A stretch of DNA of 64,000 bases from Ignavibacterium sp037440165 (lineage in GTDB: Bacteria; Bacteroidota; Ignavibacteria; Ignavibacteriales; Ignavibacteriaceae): contig NZ_JBBIUQ010000002.1 of assembly GCF_037440165.1 (NCBI RefSeq), positions 1-64,000 of the forward strand, read 5' to 3'. The number at the start of each line of letters is the position of its first letter. Position 1 is the stretch's first letter. Below the pieces are notes generated by a model. It saw only the letters and a list, made by a program, of their open reading frames with translations, was not told the origin of the DNA and searched no databases. This document shows positions 8,568-17,108 of this stretch, piece after piece. The position numbers and the translations under genes are program-made.

Positions 8568-10025
8568 TTATTTTTTATTTGAAGCGTATGCGTGTTTAAT
8601 TGATGTTATTGAAACAAATGCAAATCCCAGGAAGAATAAAAGCTGAAATGGAATTGCAGCAAGTTCCATAAAATAAATTGATGACAGAACTCCAATCAAA
8701 CAGTAAACAGCTAACAATGCTTCGACGATAACAGAGAATCCAACTTTTCGTGTAAGATATTTTTTACCCATCCAGGAATCTTTTTCACTTTCTAAACTGA
8801 ATTTTGGAGTTCTTACAAATTCACTTTTTCTGTTTAGCAATCCTTCAATAACTGCGCGGGAGTTGTTAACTGCAAATCCCATACTGCCAGCCATAAACAA
8901 CGGAAACAATACAATCTTTTTTCTCCAGTCAGTTCTTATATCTTTCTGTGCATACATATAAAACAAGAATGAACTGATAAACGCCAGAACGAAGATTGAC
9001 ATAATTGCAAAGTATGCTTCGTGTGAACCACTGTTTTTAATAAAGATTAGTGGAACATTTAATATTGCTGCTAAAAGAATGAATGGGAATACAAGATTAT
9101 TGGTTAGATGAAATGTTGATTGCAATTTGACTCTCAGCGGAATATCAGACTTCCAAACCAATGGAAGAATTTTTTTAGCTGTTTCAACCGCTCCTTTTGT
9201 CCATCTGAATTGCTGAGATTTAAGTGCATTAATTTCAGATGGTAGTTCTGCCGGAGATGTAAAATCTTTTAAGAATACGAATCTCCAACCTTTTAACTGA
9301 GCTCTGTAGCTAAGATCTAAATCTTCAGTAAGAGTATCAGCGTGCCAGTTTCCGGCATCTTCTATACAGGATTTTCTCCAAATGCCACCGGTTCCGTTAA
9401 AGTTAATAAAAAATCCAGCTTTATTTCTTACAGTTTGTTCAATTACAAAATGACCATCGAGAGCTAATGCCTGAGCTTTGGTAAGAATTGAATAATCACC
9501 ATTTAGATGTTCCCATCGTGTTTGAACCAAACCAACTTTTTCATCAGTAAAAAATGACAGGGTTCTTTTCAGAAAATCTTTATGAGGAATAAAGTCAGCA
9601 TCAAAAATTGCGACGAACTCTCCTTTTGCTCTTTCAAGTCCATATTTCAAAGCACCAGCTTTAAATCCTTCTCTTGTGCCTCTTCTGATATGTTGAATAT
9701 CAAATCCTTCAGCTTTTTTCTGCTTTACAATATTAGCGACTATTTCAGTTGTTTCATCAGTTGAATCGTCGAGAACCTGAATTTCAAGTTTATCTTTTGG
9801 ATACTCAATTTCACAGGTAGCTTTTATTAATCTCTCTGCGACATAAAGTTCATTGTATAATGGAAGTTGAATAGTAACAATAGCATTTTCCTCAATTTGT
9901 GGTTTTGGAACGGGATTGTTATCTCTGTACTTTTTATGATAGTACAGCATTATAAAACCGTGTAATCCAAATACAAATAAAATTGTTAATGATAGAAAAT
10001 AGCCAATTAAAATTATATCATCCAT
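8568..10025 (-). CDS. Processive membrane glycosyltransferase family 2
   Basis: This 485-residue GT2 enzyme of the cellulose-synthase-like type has an N-terminal membrane helix (residues 5-28). The catalytic signature runs DDS at 86-88, DAD at 142-144, TED at 233-235 and QQFRW at 271-275. Four C-terminal membrane helices follow. The D, DxD, TED, QxxRW set is that of processive beta-glycosyltransferases that extrude a polysaccharide. The overall pattern resembles bacterial glucomannan/mannan synthase-like proteins. No PilZ domain or BcsB partner is nearby, so the polymer is unknown. The adjacent TPR protein could be an accessory. Confidence 0.88.
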   Translation of the reverse strand: MDDIILIGYFLSLTILFVFGLHGFIMLYYHKKYRDNNPVPKPQIEENAIVTIQLPLYNELYVAERLIKATCEIEYPKDKLEIQVLDDSTDETTEIVANIVKQKKAEGFDIQHIRRGTREGFKAGALKYGLERAKGEFVAIFDADFIPHKDFLKRTLSFFTDEKVGLVQTRWEHLNGDYSILTKAQALALDGHFVIEQTVRNKAGFFINFNGTGGIWRKSCIEDAGNWHADTLTEDLDLSYRAQLKGWRFVFLKDFTSPAELPSEINALKSQQFRWTKGAVETAKKILPLVWKSDIPLRVKLQSTFHLTNNLVFPFILLAAILNVPLIFIKNSGSHEAYFAIMSIFVLAFISSFLFYMYAQKDIRTDWRKKIVLFPLFMAGSMGFAVNNSRAVIEGLLNRKSEFVRTPKFSLESEKDSWMGKKYLTRKVGFSVIVEALLAVYCLIGVLSSIYFMELAAIPFQLLFFLGFAFVSITSIKHAYASNKK

Positions 10026-10045
10026 ACATTTTCTCTCCTTCTATT

Positions 10046-10573
10046 TTACCAACCTGAAACTGTTTCAAGTAATATGTCTTCGGTTAATTTATCAAGTACC
10101 TCTTCGATTGCATTATTTCTTTCTGCAAGACTTCCACCTTGTGGATAATCTTCGTAAGCAGAAAAAGTTTTGTCGAACAAAGAAACCTTTTTGATCAAGT
10201 CCCGATAAGATGCTTTAACGCCAATAGTGATTCGTCTTGAAGTAACATTTTCTCCTGCAGAAACAATTGCAGGGGCATCATTAAAAGAAACGATTGTACA
10301 TTCAAGAATTGCATCGGCATTAACTCTATCGGCAACTTGTAATGAATTATCATCAATGAATTTTTGAATAAGTTTTTGTGTAAATGATTCCCTCAGTCCG
10401 CTCTCCGCAGAACCACTTTTATCATCAGCAAAAGGTATTGCAATCGTATTCAGATGCTTGGGTACAGATGCGCCGGTAAATGAATACGAACAACACGCAG
10501 TAAAATTAACTACAATGGTAAAAGCAATCAATAAGAGTAACAATGATAATTTTTTAAGTTTGACTTTCAGCAT
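10046..10573 (-). CDS. LptE-like lipoprotein (LPS assembly)
   Basis: I start this 175-residue protein at the ATG at 10573, one base after the stop of the sigma-54 activator gene. An upstream in-frame start would overlap that gene. A basic, leucine-rich signal sequence ends in a lipobox-like FTACC with a conserved YSFTGASVP stretch after it. The rest fits the LptE/RlpB pattern seen in Bacteroidota: HLNTIAIPFADDKSG, then ADAILECTIVSFND. LptE plugs the LptD barrel that inserts lipopolysaccharide into the outer membrane. Assignment rests on this pattern and on the envelope context, not on a close match I can verify. Confidence 0.72.
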   Translation of the reverse strand: MLKVKLKKLSLLLLLIAFTIVVNFTACCSYSFTGASVPKHLNTIAIPFADDKSGSAESGLRESFTQKLIQKFIDDNSLQVADRVNADAILECTIVSFNDAPAIVSAGENVTSRRITIGVKASYRDLIKKVSLFDKTFSAYEDYPQGGSLAERNNAIEEVLDKLTEDILLETVSGW

Positions 10574-10574
10574 A

Positions 10575-11678
10575 TTATTGAATCTCATACTCTTTAAGTT
10601 TTCGATACAAAGTTCGTTCACTGATGTTTAACATTTTCGCTGCTTTTCTCTTACTTCCCCGGGTTTTTTCCAATGCTCTCTTTATTGCTTCTTTCTCTAA
10701 CTCATCAAGTGAAATTATCTCATCCAGATCGGGAGATTTCTGCACTTTAATTTCATTATTTTGTTTAAGTATTAAATCCTTGAGTTCAAGAATGTCTTTT
10801 TTTAATTCAAACAGTGCTCTGTAAATAAGTTCTCTATCAACATCTTCAGGTGACTTTCTTAAAAACACAGGAAGATTGCGGTTATCATCGTGAACATCAA
10901 CCTCAGGCATTAAATGATAAAATGCTTCTGCAGTAAGATCTTTACCCGGATGAAGCGCAACAGCAGTTTCAATAGTATTTTTTAACTCTCTGATATTACC
11001 CGGCCAATGATAGTCCAATAAAATATCCAAAGCATCATCAGTAAGTTTTGGAAGTGGAAGTCTATTAACTTCGCAAAAAGATTTAATGAAATGGTTTGCC
11101 AGAAGTTCAATATCAGCTTTTCTGCTACGCAGCGGAGGAATATGAAGTGTAACAGCTTTCAATCGGAAATATAAATCTTCCCTAAATCTTCTTGCTTCAA
11201 CTTCTTTTTGCAAATCTTTATTTGTAGCTGCAATAATTCGAACATCAACTCTTGTAACGGTTTCTGCACCAATTCTCATAAATTCCTGAGTTTCGATAGC
11301 TCTAAGTAATTTAACCTGAGTAGTAAGAGGCATTTCAGCAATTTCATCAAGGAATAATGTTCCGCCATCAGCTAATTCAAAATAACCTTTTCTTGTTTCA
11401 ACTGCTCCGGTGAATGAACCTTTTTTATGTCCGAACAATTCACTTTCAAGAATTCCTTCAGGAATAGCACCACAGTTTAGACTAATCAATGGTTTACTAG
11501 CTCTAATACTGAATCCGTGAATCGCTTTGGCAAAAACTTCTTTTCCAACTCCGCTTTCGCCATAAAGCAAAACAGATATGTCAGATTTTGCAACCTGCAT
11601 AACAATATCGACTAAATCATTTATCTCTTTCGAGCGGCCAATGATTCCAAATTTCTGTTTAAATTCTTCGCGAGTCAT
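10575..11678 (-). CDS. Sigma-54-dependent transcriptional activator without receiver domain
   Basis: This 367-residue bacterial enhancer-binding protein starts almost directly with the AAA+ domain. Walker A GESGVGKE is at residues 40-47, the sigma-54 contact loop reads GSFTGA at 86-91 (usual GAFTGA), and the DEIAEM Walker B follows. The C-terminus has a Fis-type helix-turn-helix (RGSKRKAAKMLNISERTLYRKL). There is no receiver, GAF or PAS domain, so it must be controlled by expression level or by a partner, like PspF. It is immediately upstream of the LptE-like gene (one base between), which raises the possibility of envelope-linked control, though that is inference. Confidence 0.9.
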   Translation of the reverse strand: MTREEFKQKFGIIGRSKEINDLVDIVMQVAKSDISVLLYGESGVGKEVFAKAIHGFSIRASKPLISLNCGAIPEGILESELFGHKKGSFTGAVETRKGYFELADGGTLFLDEIAEMPLTTQVKLLRAIETQEFMRIGAETVTRVDVRIIAATNKDLQKEVEARRFREDLYFRLKAVTLHIPPLRSRKADIELLANHFIKSFCEVNRLPLPKLTDDALDILLDYHWPGNIRELKNTIETAVALHPGKDLTAEAFYHLMPEVDVHDDNRNLPVFLRKSPEDVDRELIYRALFELKKDILELKDLILKQNNEIKVQKSPDLDEIISLDELEKEAIKRALEKTRGSKRKAAKMLNISERTLYRKLKEYEIQ

Positions 11679-11749
11679 AATTTATCTGACATTTTGTAAA
11701 GTTGGGCTGTAAATATAGCATATTTAAGATTTCTATTGAAGGTAATCTA

Positions 11750-12520
11750 TCATTCAATTATAATCTCTTGCCCATCTTTAGCAAAGTCAATTTGTCCCAG
11801 ATCAGTTCGGTTTTGATTTAAAAAATTTGAAATTTCAGATTCTTTTTCATCCGGAATATGAATTAGAAGAGTACTGTGGGGTTTAAGTTTCTTTATAACT
11901 TCTTTGAGTTCATTAAGTTTTATGTGCGTTATTTCACAGATTAAAACATCTATCGGAGGAGCAAATAAAAGTAAATCTTCCCAAACACCGATGTCGGAAG
12001 AGTAAAAAATTTTTTTGCTGCTGCTAGAAAATAAAAACGATGGAGAAGTTAAAGAGAGATTATAAAGTTTCTGATATGATTCGTATTTCTGAAGATGCGA
12101 GTTATTTCTGGCAATAAAGTTTAAGTTCTTTGAGAGTTTAACATTTTCTTCAAAGTCAAAACCAATGAATCGTATTTCGAAATCCATTCTTTCCGGGATG
12201 ATAAATGAACTATAGAGAAATCTTTTTAATATTGGTATGTTTTCCTTTGAGGAAAAAATTTCAATAGGATTTATTCTTCCACATAGTTTTAATTGTGTTA
12301 GTAAAGTTGATAACCCGGAGAAATGATCTGAATGAAGGTGAGAGATTAAAATTTTATTTATTGAGTTTAATTCTATTTTGTGTTGAATCAAAGCACGAGT
12401 GATACCATCACCGCAGTCAATGAGTATTTTATCATAATCAATTTCAAAAATTAATGAAGTGAAGTTCCGCTTCAGTGATACTTTGGCTGAACCCGTACCT
12501 ATGAATTTAATTATTAACAC
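11750..12520 (-). CDS. MBL-fold metallo-hydrolase, RNase Z-like
   Basis: This 256-residue protein has the metallo-beta-lactamase fold of the RNase Z/ElaC group. It opens with FIGTGSAKVSLKRNFTS, has the metal motif HLHSDHFSG near residue 61, a later histidine in RNNSHLQ, an aspartate in YSSDIG and a histidine in LIHIP near the end. The exosite arm of true RNase Z is not obvious, so tRNA 3' processing is not certain; phosphodiesterase or other hydrolase activity is possible. It lies 3 bases after the SPOR-protein gene. Confidence 0.8.
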   Translation of the reverse strand: MLIIKFIGTGSAKVSLKRNFTSLIFEIDYDKILIDCGDGITRALIQHKIELNSINKILISHLHSDHFSGLSTLLTQLKLCGRINPIEIFSSKENIPILKRFLYSSFIIPERMDFEIRFIGFDFEENVKLSKNLNFIARNNSHLQKYESYQKLYNLSLTSPSFLFSSSSKKIFYSSDIGVWEDLLLFAPPIDVLICEITHIKLNELKEVIKKLKPHSTLLIHIPDEKESEISNFLNQNRTDLGQIDFAKDGQEIIIE

Positions 12521-12523
12521 TTA

Positions 12524-13237
12524 TTAATTTTCTTTTTCAATTATTCTTCCGTTAAGATTATAGCGCGAATTTATCTGCTGAAGAAATTTTTCGGCTTCGT
12601 TCCTGTTTTGAAATTTTCCAACATAAACAACATGAAAAGTAGTTCCTCCAACATTTTTTTCTTTCATCTCGCAAAAAATTCCTTCGCTTTCCAATTCAGA
12701 TTTTAATCCCCGAGCATTTTCTATTTTTACAAAAGCACCTGCCTGAATCGTAAACTTGTAGTTAAAATCATTTTGTTCTTTTGTCTGTTCATTCTGATGT
12801 ACTTTAGGAGGTATTTTTTCTTCTTCTTGTTTTGCTTCTTCCTGACTTAATGCCATTTTGATGTAAGGAGAATCTGGATATTTATCGGTAAGATTTCCAA
12901 GTACTTTACTTGCTGTTTCATATAAACCAAGTGCATAGTAGTATGAGTAAATTCTATACAATGCTGCATCAGCATAAGAATTATCAGGATATTTTTCTAC
13001 AAAGCTCTGATAAATTGAAACTGCTTCCTGTCCATTTTCAGTCAGAACACCTTCCAGAAAAATCAGATTTGCACTTGTTGGATTTTCTTTTTTGAGTTTT
13101 AGCAAAATTTCCATTACCTCTTTGCTTTCACCTTTTTCTATTTGTTTCAGATAAGGTACGATATCTATTTCCTGACTGAAAGCAACCGAGTAGAAAAAAA
13201 GATAAAACACAACCGCTGTGAATGATTGATATTTCAT
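12524..13237 (-). CDS. TPR and SPOR domain envelope protein
   Basis: This 237-residue protein has a signal peptide (residues 7-21). TPR-like helices at about 25-135 include YPDNSYADAALYRIYSYYYAL, as in YbgF/CpoB-type proteins. A SPOR domain at about 160-235 begins FTIQAGAFVKIENARGLKSEL and contains YVGKFQNRNEAEKFLQQI. SPOR domains bind denuded peptidoglycan at division sites, so a periplasmic, septum-associated role is likely. A glutamate/glutamine-rich linker joins the two parts. It lies 42 bases downstream of miaB. Confidence 0.83.
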   Translation of the reverse strand: MKYQSFTAVVFYLFFYSVAFSQEIDIVPYLKQIEKGESKEVMEILLKLKKENPTSANLIFLEGVLTENGQEAVSIYQSFVEKYPDNSYADAALYRIYSYYYALGLYETASKVLGNLTDKYPDSPYIKMALSQEEAKQEEEKIPPKVHQNEQTKEQNDFNYKFTIQAGAFVKIENARGLKSELESEGIFCEMKEKNVGGTTFHVVYVGKFQNRNEAEKFLQQINSRYNLNGRIIEKEN

Positions 13238-13278
13238 ATTAAAAGAAATTTATTTGTTACAGCAGAAAATTAGCAGTA

Positions 13279-14628
13279 TTAGGCACTAAGAACAACACTG
13301 CTTTTTTCAAAAATGATGTGAGAGATGTATTCACCAAAAAGTGTTGCAGAAGTAGCTTTGTTGATTTTCACTCTGACATAATCTCCAGGTTTGATGTCAG
13401 CTTGTGAAGGTATGATTGTTACTTTATTTGTATCAGTTCTTCCGGATAAAAACTCATCTGATTTCCGGCTAAATCCTTCAATCAGAACTATCTCTTCTTT
13501 TCCAATTAAGTTCTGATTTATTTCGTAAGATATCTGCTGCTGTAAATCAATTATTTCCTGAAGTCTTTTGGTTTTAACTTCTTCAGGAACATCATCACCC
13601 ATTTTATATGCTTTTGTGCCTTCGCGAGGAGAATATTTGAACATATAAGCGCCGTCGTAGCGGACTTGTCGCATTACTTCAAGAGTAGCAAAATGATCTT
13701 CCCAGCTTTCTGTAGGAAATCCGGCAATGATATCTGTAGAGAAACTAACGCCGGGAATAATTTTTTTTGCTTTTTCAATCAGATTAAGATAATGTTCGAT
13801 TGTATATGTTCGGTTCATCAACTCAAGTATTCTGTTTGAACCTGATTGAACCGGCAAATGAATATAATTACAAATGCTTTGATGTTCTGCAATTGTGTAT
13901 AAAAGTTTATCGGAAAGATCCTGAGGATGAGAGGTTGTAAAACGAATTCTCATTGAAGGATCTACTTTTGCTGCAGCTGCAAGCAAATCAGCAAAATCAT
14001 TTTCACCATCGCGGTAGGAATTTACATTTTGTCCAAGCAACGTAACTTCTTTAAATCCACGAGAAGAAAGTTCGTCAATCTCCTTAACAATTGAATTAAG
14101 TGAACGGCTTCTTTCTCTACCACGTGTAAATGGAACAACACAGAAAGTGCAAAACTTGTCACATCCTCTCATTACAGAAATCCACGCAGAAAGCCCGTCT
14201 TCTCGATGAGGTTCAATATCATCATAAGTTTCAGTTCTAGAGAGTTTAACGCCTATTCCTTTATCTCCATTAAATGCAACATCAATATATTCAGGCAATC
14301 TTCTATATTCATCTGGTCCAACAACAACATCAACAATTTTCTTTTCTTCAATCAGATCTTTCCTTAATCGTTCAGCCATACACCCAAGAATGCCAAGAAC
14401 AAGTTCGGGTTTTTTGGTTTTAAGGTTTTTGAGGTTACCAAGTCTTCCATAAATTCTCTGTTCTGCATTATCTCTTATACTGCAAGTATTCAGTAAAATA
14501 ATATCTGCATCTTCAGGATTCTGTACAACAGTATATCCTTGTTTCTTGAGAACGCCAAGAACAATTTCAGTGTCAGCAAAATTCATCTGACAGCCATAAG
14601 TTTCTATGTAAACTGAGCCGTTCTTCAT
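13279..14628 (-). CDS. miaB: tRNA-2-methylthio-N6-dimethylallyladenosine synthase MiaB
   Basis: This 449-residue radical-SAM enzyme methylthiolates i6A37 in tRNAs that read codons starting with U. The auxiliary-cluster cysteines are C13 (YGCQMN), C49 and C83. The radical-SAM cluster is bound by C156, C160 and C163 in RGCDKFCTFC. A C-terminal TRAM domain holds the VRVKINKATSATLFGEYI stretch. I start at the ATG at 14628; an adjoining TTG adds only one residue. It begins 7 bases after a tiny membrane ORF on the same strand, so the two are probably cotranscribed. Confidence 0.96.
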   Translation of the reverse strand: MKNGSVYIETYGCQMNFADTEIVLGVLKKQGYTVVQNPEDADIILLNTCSIRDNAEQRIYGRLGNLKNLKTKKPELVLGILGCMAERLRKDLIEEKKIVDVVVGPDEYRRLPEYIDVAFNGDKGIGVKLSRTETYDDIEPHREDGLSAWISVMRGCDKFCTFCVVPFTRGRERSRSLNSIVKEIDELSSRGFKEVTLLGQNVNSYRDGENDFADLLAAAAKVDPSMRIRFTTSHPQDLSDKLLYTIAEHQSICNYIHLPVQSGSNRILELMNRTYTIEHYLNLIEKAKKIIPGVSFSTDIIAGFPTESWEDHFATLEVMRQVRYDGAYMFKYSPREGTKAYKMGDDVPEEVKTKRLQEIIDLQQQISYEINQNLIGKEEIVLIEGFSRKSDEFLSGRTDTNKVTIIPSQADIKPGDYVRVKINKATSATLFGEYISHIIFEKSSVVLSA

Positions 14629-14635
14629 CAAATAA

Positions 14636-14791
14636 TTAAACTTTAGTAATAAAATAGAGAATAAGATTTAACAGGATAAATGAAATAGAAAAAAAGATTA
14701 TGTCAAACAGTCTTTTTTTTCTTTTCTCTTCGATATGTCGGTCATAGTTATTGCGTTTTGCTTCCTCATTAACTTTTAGGAAACCGAACAT
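14636..14791 (-). CDS. Small membrane protein, 51 residues, unannotated type
   Basis: Reading the minus strand from the ATG at 14791 gives 51 codons to a TAA at 14636. The first 28 residues are strongly charged (MFGFLKVNEEAKRNNYDRHI then EEKRKKRL). The rest is one hydrophobic helix of about 20 residues (DIIFFSISFILLNLILYFIT) ending KV. A GGAG ribosome site sits five bases before the ATG. The layout suggests a single-pass membrane protein with a cytoplasmic basic head. It resembles no family I can name. Its stop is 7 bases before miaB, and its ribosome site overlaps one arm of the inverted repeat at 14798-14916. Confidence 0.6.
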   Translation of the reverse strand: MFGFLKVNEEAKRNNYDRHIEEKRKKRLFDIIFFSISFILLNLILYFITKV

Positions 14792-14797
14792 TAATTC

Positions 14798-14916
14798 TCC
14801 CGATAATTAGTTATAAATTGTGACGCAAGATAATTAAACTAAAAATTTTATCCACACTAAATTGTGTGACCAGAGTAATATTAAACTTTAAGAAAGCTAT
14901 TAACTAATTATCGGGA
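14798..14916. repeat. 119-base element bounded by perfect 16-base inverted repeats
   Basis: The left arm TCCCGATAATTAGTTA (14798-14813) is repeated exactly as its reverse complement TAACTAATTATCGGGA (14901-14916). The 87 bases between hold no ORF but contain a small hairpin, CACAC-TAAATT-GTGTG. No convincing target duplication flanks the arms. It lies in the leader of the small ORF/miaB transcript, after the S9 peptidase gene (which starts further right, also on minus). It could be a tiny transposon relic or a long-range RNA stem that occludes the ribosome site of the small ORF. Confidence 0.7.
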
Positions 14917-14942
14917 ATCTGAAAAAAATTTTTATAGTAAGA

Positions 14943-16976
14943 TTAATCAAAATCCAGATATTTAGATGGCATTCTGTCTTTTGGATAATCACTCTTCAGA
15001 TAATAATCAAACCATTCGAGTGTTCTGACAAGAAAATCATACCTTGATGTATTTTTACTGTTACCGTGCCCTTGTCCCGGATAAAAAACTAATCTGACAG
15101 GAGCTTTACTGTGCAGCTTCAACGCACGATAAAGTTCAAGTCCTTGCGATGGATGAACTCTTGGATCTTCCTTACCGTGTAAAATTAAAGTCGGTGTGTT
15201 ACTTTGATGAGCATATCTTACAGGACTTCTTTCCCAAACAAGCTGCTCATTCTCGTGAGTCCAGAATCCCCAATGCACATAATAATCCTCATAAGGAATA
15301 TCAGTTGTATTTCTTTTTGAAATTTGATTAGCAATACCAACAAATACAACTGAAGCAGCAAAACGATCAGTGTATTTCGTTGCTGCCCATGCAGAGAAGT
15401 AACCGCCGTAAGAACCTCCGCCAATACCAACTTTATTTTTATCAACAAATCCTTTCTGAATAAGAAAATCAATTCCATCAATTACATCTTCAAATTCTTT
15501 TCCTGCAAGATCTCCGAAACCCATCATTGTAAATTCAACACCTCGTCCTGATGAAGCACGGTAATTGGGCATAAAGACAAAATAATCTTTTGCAGCTGCA
15601 AATTGTCCCCACGATCCATAACTGGTTTCCCAACCATTCTGAACTGCGGCTTCAGGTCCGCCGTGGATATAAGTAATTAACGGATATTTTTTTCCTTGCT
15701 CAAAGTTTAATGGATAGATTAAAACTCCCTGAATCTTCAGTCCATCTTTTGCTGAATATTCAACCTTTTCCTGTTTTGCAAGTATAATATTTTCAAGCCA
15801 GTTATTGTGGTTTGTAAGTTTTTTAAGTTCACTTGTTTCAATATTAAAAAGGAATAGTTCATTAGGATGTTTCATAGTATTGCCAGCAAAGCAAATCATA
15901 TTTTTAAATAAATCAAAATTCCTTAGAACAATTTTTCCGCCATCAAGTATTACTTTGCTTTGTTTCTGATCAATTTTTTGTTCACGCAAAGTGATATCAA
16001 CTCCTTCCTCTGAAGAAAAAATAACTGTATTATCATCTTTCCATTTAACCATAATAACCGATCCTTCAAATCCTTCACTGTAATTTCTTAACTCGGAAAA
16101 CTGTTTTGTGTTGGGAACATCGCAAATAAAAAGGCTACCGCTAACAGCGTCGTTTATATTTGAGGCTGAGACAAAAGCAAGCTTTGTTCCGTCAGGACTA
16201 AAAGAAAATTGTGTGAGCTTACCCGGATTATCAACAAGTTTATATTTCAATCCTGTTTCAATATCAACAATAAAAAGTCTTTTGAACATATAAGAATCAT
16301 CAACAAGATTTCTATCTGCAATTGCTGCAGCAATACTTTTATTATCAGGCGACCATTCAAATTCAAAAACAGATGAAGCTGTCGTAACCTGCTTTACAGC
16401 GTTATCATTAACATTCATAACATACAAATTACGTTGCTGATATTCTTCTTCAAAAATTTCTGCATCGAATCCCTTGCTCAGCATTTGTTGTTTGCCTTTG
16501 CTTTTTTCTTCGAGGCGAACGAATGCAATATTATTTCCATCCGAACTAACTTTAAATGCTAGAACATCAGAAGGTTCGTTTGTCAGTAGTTTTGGTGAGC
16601 CGCCATCAGCATCTACATAATATATCTGATTAAATTTTTGTTCACCAAGTTTTGCTAAAAAATAAATTCTTTCTGAGTCGAAACTCCATTGAATTGCAGA
16701 GGCAACAATCTGATTTGCTAATAAATCAATATTTTCCTCTTCTTTAGTTTGGTAAACAAATAGATTATTGTAGTTATTACCAGGTTCTTCATTTAATGGC
16801 CTTGGGAGATTTAGCGTGTATGCAATCATTTTTCCATCCGGAGAAAAGAGTGCTTCATTAACATTTTTTATTTTGAACAAATCGTCAGGGGTTAGCGAGC
16901 GGTTTTGTGAATAGAGAAAACTTGTCTGAAAAATTACTATTGCTATTATAGTGAATGATGTAAATAACTTTTTCAT
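14943..16976 (-). CDS. Secreted S9 prolyl-oligopeptidase-family peptidase
   Basis: This 677-residue protein has a signal peptide (residues 1-23), an N-terminal TolB/WD-like propeller (about 30-400) with repeated LFSPDGKMIAYT and FSPDGTKLAFVS units, and a C-terminal alpha/beta hydrolase. The catalytic triad is visible: Ser522 in GGGSYGGYFSAW, Asp604 in GKEDPRVHPSQG and His637 in GQGHGNSK. The layout is that of acylaminoacyl- or dipeptidyl-peptidases (S9C-like) that trim short peptides. A GGAGG ribosome site precedes the ATG. It lies 132 bases downstream of another secreted peptidase gene, S46, on the same strand, but with a terminator between them. Confidence 0.92.
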   Translation of the reverse strand: MKKLFTSFTIIAIVIFQTSFLYSQNRSLTPDDLFKIKNVNEALFSPDGKMIAYTLNLPRPLNEEPGNNYNNLFVYQTKEEENIDLLANQIVASAIQWSFDSERIYFLAKLGEQKFNQIYYVDADGGSPKLLTNEPSDVLAFKVSSDGNNIAFVRLEEKSKGKQQMLSKGFDAEIFEEEYQQRNLYVMNVNDNAVKQVTTASSVFEFEWSPDNKSIAAAIADRNLVDDSYMFKRLFIVDIETGLKYKLVDNPGKLTQFSFSPDGTKLAFVSASNINDAVSGSLFICDVPNTKQFSELRNYSEGFEGSVIMVKWKDDNTVIFSSEEGVDITLREQKIDQKQSKVILDGGKIVLRNFDLFKNMICFAGNTMKHPNELFLFNIETSELKKLTNHNNWLENIILAKQEKVEYSAKDGLKIQGVLIYPLNFEQGKKYPLITYIHGGPEAAVQNGWETSYGSWGQFAAAKDYFVFMPNYRASSGRGVEFTMMGFGDLAGKEFEDVIDGIDFLIQKGFVDKNKVGIGGGSYGGYFSAWAATKYTDRFAASVVFVGIANQISKRNTTDIPYEDYYVHWGFWTHENEQLVWERSPVRYAHQSNTPTLILHGKEDPRVHPSQGLELYRALKLHSKAPVRLVFYPGQGHGNSKNTSRYDFLVRTLEWFDYYLKSDYPKDRMPSKYLDFD

Positions 16977-17040
16977 CCTGAACCTCCGAAAAGTTGTGGA
17001 TAATCTTTCACTAAAATAAGAATAAACTTCTCATTCAGGA

Positions 17041-17078
17041 ATAAAAAATGGCTGACCTGAAAGTTTATCAGATCAGCC
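17041..17078 (-). terminator. Intrinsic terminator after the S46 peptidase
   Basis: Positions 17050-17078 form GGCTGA-c-CTGA then a loop then TCAG-a-TCAGCC, a ten-pair stem with one mismatch. On the minus strand it is followed by ATTTTTTAT. It lies 30 bases past the S46 stop, so the S46 and S9 genes are probably separate transcription units. Confidence 0.85.
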
Positions 17079-17108
17079 AAAGGTTTTAATTAACTTATAT
17101 TAATTATT

